The position numbers were made by a program, and so were the translations under genes. DNA of 64,000 nucleotides. Source: Atopobiaceae bacterium. Lineage in GTDB: Bacteria; Actinomycetota; Coriobacteriia; Coriobacteriales; Atopobiaceae. The stretch spans positions 1-64,000 of the forward strand of contig JAKVON010000004.1 in assembly GCA_022482785.1 (NCBI GenBank), read 5' to 3'. Every line of letters begins with the position of its first letter. The stretch's first letter is position 1. A model generated the notes under the pieces. The model ran no database searches. It was not told where the DNA came from and was given only the letters and a program-made list of their open reading frames with translations. Positions 20,511 through 38,962 of this stretch are shown here, one piece after another.

Positions 20511-20665
20511 GACTGAATCCCTTTCTTCTATCCGTTAGCCGCATCCGCTCAGGGATTGAGGCTTCTGCCTCGGCGAATGAGACGCCGGATTACCACGGTA
20601 CCGCGCGTATCCATACCGTGCGGAACCACTTCCACGCCCCCTTTCGGAGGCGGCCGTGCGACGTG
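20511..20665 (-). other. Unusually long rplW-rplB spacer with a small hairpin
   Basis: Most bacteria have a short gap here. The spacer contains CACGGTA and TACCGTG (20594-20620) as a 7-bp stem with a 13-base loop. No coding sequence is visible. It may be an unremarkable spacer or hold a translational control element. Confidence 0.4.
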
Positions 20666-20968
20666 CTACTCCTCGGTTGCCTTCTGCTGGCCGAAGATCT
20701 CGATGCTCTCGCCGTCGGCGAGGGTCACGATGGCCTTCTTCCAGGAGCGCGTGTTGCCGAGCTGGTAACGGACGCGCTTCTTCTTGGGCTTCACCGAGAT
20801 GGTGTTCACCTTGGTCACGTGGACGCCGAAGAGCTTCTCGACCGCGTCGGCGATCTCCTCCTTGGCGGCGGCGGGAGCGACCTCGAAGGTGTACTTGTTC
20901 TGGCCCATGAGGTCGAACGAACGCTCGGAGACGACCGGGCGGATGATGACGTTGTAGGCGGAGTTCAT
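20666..20968 (-). CDS. rplW: 50S ribosomal protein L23
   Basis: 100-residue protein at the tunnel exit that docks trigger factor and SRP in other bacteria. Starts MNSAYNVIIRPVVSERS; the loop VNTISVKPKKKRVR is typical. Its ATG shares one base with the rplD stop codon. Confidence 0.97.
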   Translation of the reverse strand: MNSAYNVIIRPVVSERSFDLMGQNKYTFEVAPAAAKEEIADAVEKLFGVHVTKVNTISVKPKKKRVRYQLGNTRSWKKAIVTLADGESIEIFGQQKATEE

Positions 20969-21597
20969 TATGCGAGCACCTCCTCGAGCTGCTTGGCGAC
21001 ATCGGCGGACATGACCAGCGCCGCATTGTCGATCAGGTTGGTGGCGGTGGCCTCGCCCACGCCGATCACGTTGACGCGCTCGACGTTGCGGAACGACAGG
21101 AAGGCGTTGACGGCGTCGTCGGGGACGACGACGGTCACGCGCTTGCCCTCGATGCCCAGGGCCTTGAGCATGGCGACGGCCTGCTTGGTCGAGGGCTTGT
21201 CGAAGGAGAAGCCCTCGACGAGGACGAGCTCGTCGTCGCGGAGCTTGCCCGAGAGGATCGAGCGCATCGCGAGCTTGACCTCCTTGTTGTTGGTGCGACG
21301 TGCATGGGAGCGGGGCACGGGCCCGAAGGCGACGCCGCCGCCCGCCCACTGCGCGGCACGGATGGAGCCCTGGCGAGCGCGGCCGGTGCCCTTCTGGCGC
21401 CACGGCTTCGCGCCGCCGCCGGACACGTCGGAACGGCCCTTGGTGGAGTGGGTCCCCTGGCGCATGCTTGCCATCTGGCAGGTCACGACCTGGTGCGTGA
21501 CCGGGATGTTCGGCTCGATGCCGAACACGCTCGAGGAGAGCTCGGTCGTGGTGACCTTCTTCCCCTCCGCGTTCTTGATATCGATCTTGGACATCAT
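20968..21597 (-). CDS. rplD: 50S ribosomal protein L4
   Basis: 209-residue tunnel protein; in enterobacteria it also represses the S10 operon. The extended loop GGGAKPWRQKGTGRARQGS that reaches into the tunnel is present. Overlaps rplW by one base. Confidence 0.97.
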   Translation of the reverse strand: MMSKIDIKNAEGKKVTTTELSSSVFGIEPNIPVTHQVVTCQMASMRQGTHSTKGRSDVSGGGAKPWRQKGTGRARQGSIRAAQWAGGGVAFGPVPRSHARRTNNKEVKLAMRSILSGKLRDDELVLVEGFSFDKPSTKQAVAMLKALGIEGKRVTVVVPDDAVNAFLSFRNVERVNVIGVGEATATNLIDNAALVMSADVAKQLEEVLA

Positions 21598-21637
21598 GTT
21601 CTCCTTGGTAGCCTAAAGGTTTTCTCTGGGACGGCCC

Positions 21638-22258
21638 TTAGGCCATGCGGATCGAGACGAGGGCGTTCTTGCCGCCGGGCACCGCGCCCTTGATGAGCAT
21701 GAGGTTCTGCTCGGCGTCGACGCGGACCACCTTGAGGTTCTTGACGGTGACGCGCTCGTTGCCCATATGGCCGCACATGTGCAGGCCCTTGCGGACGCGC
21801 GCGGGATAGGCGCACTGGCCGATGGAGCCGGGCTCGCGCTGGTTGCGGGAGCCGTGTGCCTTGGGGCCGCTCGTGAAGTTCCAGCGCTTGATGGTGCCCT
21901 GGAAGCCCTTGCCCTTGGACGTGCCGGTGACGTCGACGGCCTTGACCTCGGAGAAGTCGGCGACGGTGACCTTGTCGCCCACCTTGTGCTCCTCGCCGGA
22001 CTCGACGCGGACCTCGCGCAGGTAGCGCTGGGGCTCGACGCCGGCCTTCTTGAAGTGGCCTGCCATGGGCTTGTTGACCTTGTGGGGCTTGACGTCTCCG
22101 AAGCCGATCTGGACGGCCTCGTAGCCGTCGGTCGACTCCGTCTTCACCTGCGAGACGGTGCAGGGGCCCGCCTGGATGACGGTGACGGGGACGACGTTGT
22201 CCTCCTCGTCGAACACCTGCGTCATCCCCAGCTTGCGGCCGAGAATCATGCTGACCAT
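21638..22258 (-). CDS. rplC: 50S ribosomal protein L3
   Basis: 206-residue protein near the peptidyl transferase centre. Starts MVSMILGRKLGMTQVF; the start has AGGAAG upstream. The internal stretch GTSKGKGFQGTIKRW and the tryptophan finger region are typical. It is the first gene after the promoter and leader between rpsJ and this gene. Confidence 0.96.
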   Translation of the reverse strand: MVSMILGRKLGMTQVFDEEDNVVPVTVIQAGPCTVSQVKTESTDGYEAVQIGFGDVKPHKVNKPMAGHFKKAGVEPQRYLREVRVESGEEHKVGDKVTVADFSEVKAVDVTGTSKGKGFQGTIKRWNFTSGPKAHGSRNQREPGSIGQCAYPARVRKGLHMCGHMGNERVTVKNLKVVRVDAEQNLMLIKGAVPGGKNALVSIRMA

Positions 22259-22350
22259 GCTGCTTCCTAACCTTCGGCGGTCATGGGACCTGTCGCTCGG
22301 CATATCGGATGCCGGCTCCCCAGCGGACCGCGTTTCTCCGCCACGGGCTC

Positions 22351-22414
22351 GAGACAGAACTCCCCCTCAAGCGCGCAGCCGTTCCATAGTACACGCTGGC
22401 CGACGGGTTCACAA
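22351..22414 (-). promoter_or_regulatory. Promoter and leader of the rplC-rplX unit
   Basis: On the minus strand TTGTGA (22414-22409), a 17-bp spacer and TACTAT (22391-22386) make a good vegetative promoter. The leader then contains GGGGGAGTTCTGTCTC (22366-22351), the motif shared with the rplE leader. The leader to the rplC ATG is about 120 bases. The rest of the 431-bp rpsJ-rplC gap holds two hairpins and no gene. Confidence 0.75.
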
Positions 22415-22515
22415 TCTCTACAGAGCGAAAAACCGCAGGATGACGTAAACCCCTGCCCCGGGCGTTGCCCTGTGCCCTGCGGCTCTCGGGCGCCTCGCCT
22501 CCGTTCTCGACAAAA

Positions 22516-22573
22516 CACGCCGTTCGGGTCGTTACCAAGTCGTTCCCGGCCCCGGGACGACACGAACGGCGTG
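22516..22573 (-). terminator. Terminator downstream of rpsJ (distal)
   Basis: CACGCCGTTCGGGTCGT pairs with ACGACACGAACGGCGTG as a 17-bp stem with one mismatch. The 24-base loop is itself GC-rich. On the minus strand the stem is followed by TTTTGTC. Likely ends the rpsL-rpsJ transcript. Confidence 0.8.
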
Positions 22574-22627
22574 CTTTGCGGCGTGGCGTCAAGCAGGCGA
22601 CGTCTCGCCGGGCTCGATCATCACGAA

Positions 22628-22665
22628 GGCGGGGCCGGGGCGCGTCGCGCGCACCCGGCCCCGCC
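22628..22665 (-). terminator. Hairpin directly after rpsJ (proximal)
   Basis: Perfect 12-bp GC stem (GGCGGGGCCGGG/CCCGGCCCCGCC) with a 14-base loop, 25 bp after the rpsJ stop. No U tract follows. Together with the next hairpin it forms a tandem terminator. Confidence 0.65.
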
Positions 22666-22689
22666 TGGCAAAGCGTGGGAAAAGATCCC

Positions 22690-22998
22690 CTAGAGCTTGA
22701 TCTCGATGTTCACGCCGGCAGGAAGGTCGAGGCGCATGAGCGAGTCGACCGTGGCGCTCGTGGGATCGAGGATGTCGATGAGGCGCTTGTGCGTGCGCAT
22801 CTCGAACTCCTCGCGCGAGTCCTTGTCCTTGTGGGGCGAGCGGATGACGCAGTACATGTTGCGCTCGGTGGGCAGGGGGATGGGGCCGCTCACGCGGGCA
22901 CCCGTCTGCTGGGCCGTGTCGACGATGAGCTTGGACGACTGGTCGACGACCTCGTGATCGTAGCCCTTGAGGCGGATCCTGATCTTCTGGCTTGACAC
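22690..22998 (-). CDS. rpsJ: 30S ribosomal protein S10
   Basis: 102-residue small-subunit protein; also partner of NusB in antitermination. Contains [17 protein letters not shown] at the start and GPIPLPTE in the loop. It usually heads the S10 operon; here it is 54 bp after fusA and is followed by tandem terminators, so it probably belongs to the rpsL-rpsG-fusA transcript. Confidence 0.96.
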   Translation of the reverse strand: MSSQKIRIRLKGYDHEVVDQSSKLIVDTAQQTGARVSGPIPLPTERNMYCVIRSPHKDKDSREEFEMRTHKRLIDILDPTSATVDSLMRLDLPAGVNIEIKL

Positions 22999-23052
22999 TT
23001 TGATACCTCCATCACAATGGCGAGTCGCTGGCGATTCGCTGGCTACTGATTA

Positions 23053-25150
<2,098 letters not shown>

Positions 25151-25181
25151 GTGTGTCTTCTCCTCGAAGGTCTTGGACTAC

Positions 25182-25652
<471 letters not shown>

Positions 25653-25702
25653 GTTTCTCTCCTCTGTTGCTCACGCCCGCTTGTACGCAGGCGGACGGGT
25701 GG

Positions 25703-26074
25703 TTACTTGGAACGCTTCGCGCCGTAGCGGGAGCGGGACTGCTGGCGGTTCTGGACGGCCGCGCAGTCGAAGGCGCCGCGGATGATCTTGTAGCGGACGC
25801 CAGGCAGGTCGCGAACGCGGCCGCCGCGGATGAGGACGATGGAGTGCTCCTGGAGGTTGTGGCCCTCGCCGGGGATGTAGGCCGTGACCTCGATGCCATT
25901 GACGAGGCGCACGCGGGCGACCTTGCGCATGGCGGAGTTGGGCTTCTTGGGGGTGGTGGTGTAGACGCGGGTGCACACGCCACGCTTCTGCGGGTTATGC
26001 CTGAGGGCCGCGTTCTTGGACTTCGACTTGACGGACGTGCGGCCCTGACGGACCAGCTGGTTGATGGTAGGCAA
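25703..26074 (-). CDS. rpsL: 30S ribosomal protein S12
   Basis: 123-residue decoding-centre protein. [13 protein letters not shown] carries the streptomycin-relevant Lys43. At position 88 the loop reads [10 protein letters not shown], that is Arg (CGC), where Mycobacterium and E. coli have Lys (K88 and K87). Lys-to-Arg at this site causes streptomycin resistance there. First gene of the str unit, about 100 bp after its promoter. Confidence 0.96.
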   Translation of the reverse strand: MPTINQLVRQGRTSVKSKSKNAALRHNPQKRGVCTRVYTTTPKKPNSAMRKVARVRLVNGIEVTAYIPGEGHNLQEHSIVLIRGGRVRDLPGVRYKIIRGAFDCAAVQNRQQSRSRYGAKRSK

Positions 26075-26171
26075 AACTTCTCTCCTTCATACCTCTCGGC
26101 TGTCTTCTTGCGATGCTGTCTTTCTTGAAGGCGACGCAGCACGACATCGCCCCGAATCGGCGCGAGTTCGA

Positions 26172-26200
26172 ACTTTACACTGGGTTTTCTCTGATGTCAA
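26172..26200 (-). promoter_or_regulatory. Promoter of the rpsL-rpsG-fusA-rpsJ unit
   Basis: On the minus strand TTGACA (26200-26195) is a perfect -35, followed by a 17-bp spacer and TAAAGT (26177-26172) as -10. The rpsL ATG is about 100 bases downstream. Confidence 0.85.
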
Positions 26201-26268
26201 AACGCCACGGGGCCGGGCGTATCCATCTCCACGTCCCGCCCATAAGCACGGCGGCCGACGACGGGTGC

Positions 26269-26478
26269 CTAGTCGCGACGGGGCCTGCCGCGATGCCTCG
26301 GGACGAGGGCGTCCGCCCCGTTGCTCACGTATTCGGCACACCAGCGGAAGTAGGCGCTCTTGGAGAGGACCCCGTTCTCCTCCATGGCCTCGACGGCCGT
26401 CTTGCCTTCCTCGAGATGGGCTCGAACCGAAGCGAGCTTCGTCTCGTACGAGTACGTCTTTCTCGAGCCTGTCGCCAT
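26269..26478 (-). CDS. Small transposase-type helix-turn-helix protein, possible IS remnant
   Basis: 69-residue basic protein resembling the N-terminal HTH domain of IS3-family OrfA proteins: YSYETKLASVRAHLEEGKT, then SKSAYFRWCAEY (recognition helix), ending in the AT-hook-like GRPRRD. No catalytic part or inverted repeats are visible nearby. The flanking DNA at 26480-26610 is clearly AT-rich, unlike the ribosomal genes. It sits between rpoC and rpsL, where many Firmicutes have an L7Ae-like gene. It could be an IS fragment or a domesticated DNA-binding protein. Confidence 0.55.
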   Translation of the reverse strand: MATGSRKTYSYETKLASVRAHLEEGKTAVEAMEENGVLSKSAYFRWCAEYVSNGADALVPRHRGRPRRD

Positions 26479-26562
26479 GCAAACGCCTTTCGAACGAAAT
26501 CTGAGTGCCTTCTCAAGCCCAATCCTGGGCAGGATGCGATTCTTATTATCCCTTTTTTAATG

Positions 26563-26568
26563 ATTATA
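26563..26568 (-). promoter_or_regulatory. Possible -10 box of the small HTH gene
   Basis: TATAAT in the AT-rich stretch upstream of the HTH gene on the minus strand. No convincing -35 is visible. Confidence 0.35.
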
Positions 26569-26612
26569 CATAAACGAATATTTCTATATGGCAGCGATTC
26601 AAATTGTTGCGA

Positions 26613-26642
26613 AAGGAGGCCCCGATTGCTCGGGGCCTCCTT
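26613..26642 (-). terminator. Terminator after rpoC
   Basis: Perfect 13-bp stem AAGGAGGCCCCGA/TCGGGGCCTCCTT. On the minus strand the loop is GCAA, a stable GNRA tetraloop, and the stem ends in TTTCG. It lies 35 bp after the rpoC stop. Confidence 0.9.
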
Positions 26643-26676
26643 GACGGTTCGGTCTTCGCTCGTGCGGGAACGGGGG

Positions 26677-31126
<4,450 letters not shown>

Positions 31127-31132
31127 GGTTGG

Positions 31133-34666
<3,534 letters not shown>

Positions 34667-34718
34667 CAGGCATTTCCTCCCTCGAGACGGCATAATGCGG
34701 CAGTTGTCGCAAACTAGT

Positions 34719-34747
34719 AATGTATCCGAGGTCAACTGTCGCGTCAA
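34719..34747 (-). promoter_or_regulatory. rpoBC promoter
   Basis: On the minus strand TTGACG (34747-34742), a 17-bp spacer and TACATT (34724-34719). The rpoB GTG is about 45 bases after the expected start point. Confidence 0.75.
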
Positions 34748-34889
34748 GAAAAAGCCTTGACTTCGCGGCATTCATCAAGTAGATTCCTCTGTTTTGCACT
34801 TTTCCTGCGAAAACCCTCAGGGGCATATGGAGGAGGTGTGCAGGAGGGCGGGACGCCGGCCGATCTCGACGCCTCCGGGACACAAGGAA

Positions 34890-34922
34890 GGACCCGCCGC
34901 CGATACGTTCGGCGACGGGTCC
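34890..34922 (-). terminator. Hairpin between rplL and rpoB
   Basis: GGACCCGCCGCCGA pairs with TCGGCGACGGGTCC (one G-U) around TACGT. On the minus strand it is followed by TTCCTTG. Located 25 bp after rplL; probably a terminator or attenuator that sets the ratio of L7/L12 to RNA polymerase. Confidence 0.75.
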
Positions 34923-34946
34923 CGATGCTACCTGAGGGGCAGGGAG

Positions 34947-35324
34947 CTACTTGAGGGTGACGACGGCGCCAGCGGCCTCGAGCTTCTCCTTGGCGGCGTC
35001 GGCGTCCTCCTTCTTGGCGCCCTCGAGGACGGGCTTGGGAGCGCCCTCGACGAGGTCCTTGGCCTCCTTGAGGCCGAGCGAGGTGAGCTCGCGGACGGCC
35101 TTGATGACCTGGATCTTGTTCGCGCCGAAGGACTCGAGGACGACGTCGAAGTTCGTCTTCTCCTCGGCGGCCTCGGCCTCGCCGGCGGCAGGGGCGGCGG
35201 CGACGGCGACGGGGGCGGCGGCGGAGACGCCGAAGGTCTCCTCCAGCTCGTGGACGAGCTCGGAGAGCTCGAGTGCGGGCATGGCCTTGATGGCCTCGAT
35301 GATATCTTCCTTGGTGGCAGCCAT
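34947..35324 (-). CDS. rplL: 50S ribosomal protein L7/L12
   Basis: 125-residue stalk protein. N-terminal dimerisation helix ([11 protein letters not shown]), an Ala/Glu-rich hinge (about 36-52), and the C-terminal factor-binding domain with [20 protein letters not shown]. Follows rplJ by about 70 bp. Confidence 0.97.
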   Translation of the reverse strand: MAATKEDIIEAIKAMPALELSELVHELEETFGVSAAAPVAVAAAPAAGEAEAAEEKTNFDVVLESFGANKIQVIKAVRELTSLGLKEAKDLVEGAPKPVLEGAKKEDADAAKEKLEAAGAVVTLK

Positions 35325-35394
35325 GTGACTAACCTTTCTGTTCTCGGGCCGGCCTCACGGGACGACCCTCCTGTGTGTACGTGCTGGCGAGCGC

Positions 35395-35916
35395 CTAGGC
35401 GGCGTTCTTCTGGTCCTCCACCGCGCTGAGGGCGGTGACGAGGCCCTGAGGGATGGCGTTGAGCGTGCGGACGACGCCGGTGAGCGGGTTGGCGATGCAG
35501 CCGACGAGCTTCGCGAGGAGCTCCTCGCGGCTGGGCAGGTCTGCGATTGCCTTGACGTCATCGGCGGAGACCACCTTGCCGTCGGAGATGCCTCCGACGA
35601 ACTCGATCTTCTTGAGCTTCTTGGCGGTGTCCTTGATGGCCTTGGCGGCACCCACGGGGTCCTCCGCGTAGAACACGCAGGCGGTGGTTCCCTTGAGCAT
35701 GTCGTCGATGGCGGGCATGCCGGCCTTCTCGAGGGCGATCTTGACGAGGTTGTTCTTGTACACCTTCATCTCGGCGCCGGCGGCGCGAAGGCTCCTCCTG
35801 AGCTCCTGGGTCTCCTTGACGGAGAGGCCTGCGGGGTCGATCACGAACATCCCCTTGGAGCCGTCGAGCGACGTCGAGACCTTCTCGAGCATCTCGATCT
35901 TCTTCTTTGCTGGCAT
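35395..35916 (-). CDS. rplJ: 50S ribosomal protein L10
   Basis: 173-residue stalk base that binds L7/L12 dimers through its C-terminal helix. Start MPAKKKIEMLEKV has GAGGAGG about 8 bases upstream. A longer in-frame start runs into the leader and is rejected. Preceded by a 272-bp leader with a hairpin. Confidence 0.96.
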   Translation of the reverse strand: MPAKKKIEMLEKVSTSLDGSKGMFVIDPAGLSVKETQELRRSLRAAGAEMKVYKNNLVKIALEKAGMPAIDDMLKGTTACVFYAEDPVGAAKAIKDTAKKLKKIEFVGGISDGKVVSADDVKAIADLPSREELLAKLVGCIANPLTGVVRTLNAIPQGLVTALSAVEDQKNAA

Positions 35917-35986
35917 ATTGCTTTCACCTCCTCGTTGCGCGTCGGCACGACCGCCTTGGCGATGGCGGCTTCGCTGCGCACAACGA

Positions 35987-36019
35987 AGACCCCATCTCTG
36001 CTGGGCAAAGACGGGGTCT
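35987..36019 (-). promoter_or_regulatory. L10 leader hairpin upstream of rplJ
   Basis: In the 272-bp rplA-rplJ gap, AGACCCCGTCT and AGATGGGGTCT (minus strand) form an 11-bp stem (one G-U) with an 11-base loop, 71 bases before the rplJ start. L10 leaders with L10-L12 autoregulation are widespread; this assignment is by position and structure. The hairpin could also act as an attenuator. Confidence 0.6.
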
Positions 36020-36188
36020 CGAGAATGCTGGCTCTCAGACCACCTCGGCAGGCGGGGTCTCCCCCATTGAGCCCTTGCGGGCGCCGGCTGTCTCTGGCAG
36101 CGGACGTGCGTTGGTTCCATGCCCTTGCGGGCTCGAACAGTATCGCAGGCCTGGCGCGACGCGTCAAGCCCGCGACGGAAACACCGTG

Positions 36189-36896
36189 CTAGTCCTCGAG
36201 CAGGTCGCGGGTCTTGCTCGGGTCGACCTTGACGCCGGGGCCCATGGTCGAGGAGATCGAGATCGACTTGATGTACTTGCCCTTGGCGGTCGCCGGCTTC
36301 ACACGGAGGATCTCCGCGAGGAGTGCCCCGTAGTTCTCGACGAGCTTCTCCATGTCGAAGGAGACCTTGCCCACGGGGACGTGGCAGATGCCATAGCGGT
36401 CGGCGCGGTACTCGACGCGGCCGGCCTTGAGCTCGCCCACCATCTTGGCGACGTCCATGGTGACCGTGCCGAGCTTGGGGTTGGGCATGAGGCCACGGGG
36501 GCCGAGGATCTTGCCGATGCGGCCGACCTTGGCCATCATCGGCGGGGTCGCGATGGCGGCGTCGAAGTCGATGTTGCCGGCCTGGATCTGCGCGACGAGG
36601 TCGTCGGAGCCGACGATGTCGGCGCCTGCCGCCTCGGCCGCACGGGCCTGCTCGCCCTCGGCGAAGACGGCGACGCGGACGCTCTTGCCGGTGCCGTGGG
36701 GAAGCGAGATGGAGCCGCGGACGTTCTGGTCGGCCTTGCGGGTGTCGATGCCCAGGCGCAGCGTCGCCTCGACGGTCTCGTCGAACTTGGCGGGCGCGAC
36801 CTCCTTGATGAGGGTCATCGCCTCCTTGGGCGTGTAGAGCCTGGAGGAGTCGACCTTCTCGTTCGCGTTGCGGTAGTTCTTTCCGTGCTGTGCCAT
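36189..36896 (-). CDS. rplA: 50S ribosomal protein L1
   Basis: 235-residue L1-stalk protein. Contains the conserved [20 protein letters not shown] and [15 protein letters not shown]. Standard length; 73 bp after rplK. Confidence 0.97.
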   Translation of the reverse strand: MAQHGKNYRNANEKVDSSRLYTPKEAMTLIKEVAPAKFDETVEATLRLGIDTRKADQNVRGSISLPHGTGKSVRVAVFAEGEQARAAEAAGADIVGSDDLVAQIQAGNIDFDAAIATPPMMAKVGRIGKILGPRGLMPNPKLGTVTMDVAKMVGELKAGRVEYRADRYGICHVPVGKVSFDMEKLVENYGALLAEILRVKPATAKGKYIKSISISSTMGPGVKVDPSKTRDLLED

Positions 36897-36969
36897 GTGT
36901 TACCTCCTGTGGTCAGCGGGCGGCGTCGCCCTCCCACATTGAAAGGATTGGAGCCGGGTGCGCTACGTG

Positions 36970-37401
36970 CTACTGGGCGATGGTGACGCCCATGGAGCGG
37001 GCGGTGCCGGCGACGATCTTCTTCGCGGCATCGATGTCGTTGGCGTTGAGGTCCGGCATCTTGATCTCGGCGATCTTGGTGAGCTGCTCGTCGGTGAGCT
37101 GGCCGACCTTGTCGCGCTGGGGGACGCCGGAGCCGCCCTTGAGGTGGAGCTCCTTCTTGATGAGCTGCGCCGCGGGGGGCGTCTTGCAGATGAAGCTGAA
37201 CGTGCGGTCCTCGTAGACGGTGATCTCGACGGGGATGATGTCGCCCTGCTTGTCCTTCGTCTCTGCGTTGAAGGCCTGGCAGAACTGCATGATGTTGACC
37301 TGAGCGGCACCGAGCGCGGGGCCGACGGGAGGCGCGGGGTTCGCAGCGCCTGCGGGGATCTGGAGCTTGATGAAGTGGACGACCTTCTTCTTTGCTGGCA
37401 T
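36970..37401 (-). CDS. rplK: 50S ribosomal protein L11
   Basis: 143-residue protein of the GTPase-associated centre. [20 protein letters not shown] is the proline-rich N-terminal segment targeted by thiostrepton-type antibiotics. Follows nusG by about 90 bp. Confidence 0.97.
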   Translation of the reverse strand: MPAKKKVVHFIKLQIPAGAANPAPPVGPALGAAQVNIMQFCQAFNAETKDKQGDIIPVEITVYEDRTFSFICKTPPAAQLIKKELHLKGGSGVPQRDKVGQLTDEQLTKIAEIKMPDLNANDIDAAKKIVAGTARSMGVTIAQ

Positions 37402-37494
37402 TGACGTGCCTTTCTAGCGATGGTCCTGACTGCGTGGTGCTATCGGTGCGCGTCCCCAGAAGCATTCCTCACCGAATGAGGGCGCGCGGATGTC

Positions 37495-38037
37495 CTAGCC
37501 TACGGAGGCGACCTGGTCGAGCATGAGCTCGACGGGCGTCTCGCGTCCGAAGATCGTGAGCATAACCTTGACCTTGCCGGCCTCGGGCATGACCTCGGAG
37601 ATCTGGCCGTCGAAGTCCGCGAGCGGGCCGGAGACGACGCGGATGGACTGGCCCACCTCGAGGTTGGTGGAGGTGCGCTTGGGGGCGGCTCCCGTGGCGT
37701 GCGAGGTGCGGCGCATGATCTTGTCGTAGTCGGCGCGCGAGAGGGGCGCGGGCTTGCCGCCGATGCCGACGAACCCGGTGACGCCCGGCGTGTTCCTCAC
37801 GACGGCCCACGTGTTGTCGTCGACCTCCATGCGGACGAGGACGTAGCCCGGGAAGACCTTGCTGTCCTTGGTCTCGCGCTTGCCGCCTTCCTTGATCTCG
37901 GTCACCTGCTCGGTGGGAACCTGGATGTCGACGACGGCGTCCTCGAGGCCATAGACCTCGATGCGATGCTCGAGGTCGGCCTTGACCTTGTTCTCGTATC
38001 CCGAATAGGTGTGGATGACGTACCAGCGCTTTGCCAT
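37495..38037 (-). CDS. nusG: Transcription termination/antitermination protein NusG
   Basis: 180-residue elongation factor. N-terminal NGN domain starts MAKRWYVIHTYSGYENKV and includes VFPGYVLVRMEVDD; the C-terminal KOW domain has IRVVSGPLADFDGQI. The start was set at this ATG because secE ends 2 bp earlier. Confidence 0.97.
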   Translation of the reverse strand: MAKRWYVIHTYSGYENKVKADLEHRIEVYGLEDAVVDIQVPTEQVTEIKEGGKRETKDSKVFPGYVLVRMEVDDNTWAVVRNTPGVTGFVGIGGKPAPLSRADYDKIMRRTSHATGAAPKRTSTNLEVGQSIRVVSGPLADFDGQISEVMPEAGKVKVMLTIFGRETPVELMLDQVASVG

Positions 38038-38039
38038 GC

Positions 38040-38423
38040 TTATCCCCTCAGGTTGGCATAGGCGACCAGAAGGGCGGTGATGCCCGTGTCGACCAGCCAG
38101 ATGGCCACGCCGAAGACGACGAGCATGGCGATGACGGCGAAGGAGTAGTTCTTGAGCTCCTCCTTTGAGGGCCAGACCACGCGACGCATCTCGGTCTTGA
38201 CGGAGTCGAAGTAGGAGCGCATCTTGCCCTTGGGCTTGGGCGCGTCCTTCTTCGACGGCTTGTCCGAAGGGGTCGAGATGGCAGCCGCGACCTTCGCCTT
38301 CTCGGTGGGCTGGGCCTTGCTCGGCCCAGAGGCGGGGGAGCTGGCCTGGACGGCCTCGCGCTCGCTGCGCTCGGCCGCACGCGCCTTGCGGGCGCTCCTC
38401 TTGTTCCGGTCCTTGTTCGCCAT
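38040..38423 (-). CDS. secE: Protein translocase subunit SecE
   Basis: 127-residue single-span translocon subunit. A long basic Ala/Lys/Ser-rich N-terminal tail (1-65) precedes the conserved TEMRRVVWPSKEEL amphipathic helix and one transmembrane helix. Short SecE proteins have about 60 residues; the tail resembles other actinobacterial SecE. Two bases before nusG. Confidence 0.95.
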   Translation of the reverse strand: MANKDRNKRSARKARAAERSEREAVQASSPASGPSKAQPTEKAKVAAAISTPSDKPSKKDAPKPKGKMRSYFDSVKTEMRRVVWPSKEELKNYSFAVIAMLVVFGVAIWLVDTGITALLVAYANLRG

Positions 38424-38505
38424 CCTTCTCGATCCCTTCGGCTCGGGCTTCGTGCCCGCGTTCAGTAAAACCGGCCTCCCTGCAGAGGAAAGCCGGAGGT
38501 TGTGC

Positions 38506-38581
38506 TGGCAGGCCAGGAAGGATTCGAACCCTCAACAAACGGTTTTGGAGACCGCCGCTCTACCATTGGAGCTACTGGCCT
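38506..38581 (-). tRNA. tRNA-Trp (CCA)
   Basis: 76-base cloverleaf on the minus strand with acceptor AGGCCAG/CTGGCCT, T-arm GGTTCGAATCC and anticodon loop CTCCAAA. The 3' CCA is encoded. Located between rpmG and secE, its common place in actinobacteria and Firmicutes. Confidence 0.96.
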
Positions 38582-38598
38582 GTGAGGCGAAGCCCCTC

Positions 38599-38748
38599 TT
38601 AGCGGGACTCCTTGTGAACCGTGTGCTTGTGGCACCACGGGCAATACTTCTTGAGCTCGATGCGCTCAGGGTTGTTGGCCTTGTTCTTGCTCGTTGTGTA
38701 ATTGCGACGCTTGCACTCGGTGCAGGCCAGGGTAACCATCGTACGCAT
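38599..38748 (-). CDS. rpmG: 50S ribosomal protein L33, zinc form
   Basis: 49-residue protein with CTEC and CPWC pairs, the zinc-binding type. Starts [22 protein letters not shown] lies 8 bases upstream of the first ATG, and a second ATG three codons later is possible. First gene of the rpmG-tRNA-Trp-secE-nusG unit. Confidence 0.95.
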   Translation of the reverse strand: MRTMVTLACTECKRRNYTTSKNKANNPERIELKKYCPWCHKHTVHKESR

Positions 38749-38809
38749 TCTCTATTCCTCCTGATACGAATCGCCACACGGGTCCATCCCGAAAGCGACG
38801 CGGTGGGAT

Positions 38810-38839
38810 ACGTTACCATCCCATTCTGCTGGCTGTCAA
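38810..38839 (-). promoter_or_regulatory. Promoter of the rpmG-tRNA-Trp-secE-nusG unit
   Basis: On the minus strand TTGACA (38839-38834), 18-bp spacer and TAACGT (38815-38810). rpmG starts about 60 bases further on. Confidence 0.75.
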
Positions 38840-38905
38840 CTCTCTGGGCGCCTCGGTCGAGATGCTCGACCAAATCACCGCAACTCGCCCACATGTCGGG
38901 GCGAG

Positions 38906-38941
38906 AAAAAGGCCCGACGCCTCGTGCGAGACGCCGGGCCT
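38906..38941 (-). terminator. Terminator after tuf
   Basis: GGCCCGGCGTCTC pairs with GAGGCGTCGGGCC (two G-U pairs) around GCAC on the minus strand, followed by TTTTTC. Classic intrinsic terminator 22 bp after the tuf stop. Confidence 0.92.
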
Positions 38942-38962
38942 CCGTCGGGCAGGGAAACGAGG

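Noticed and set aside
34667-34771. Longer N-terminus of rpoB from an upstream start
   Set aside because: The extra 35 residues overlap a TTGACG-N17-TACATT promoter and lack a ribosome-binding site; the GTG at 34666 has an ideal one.
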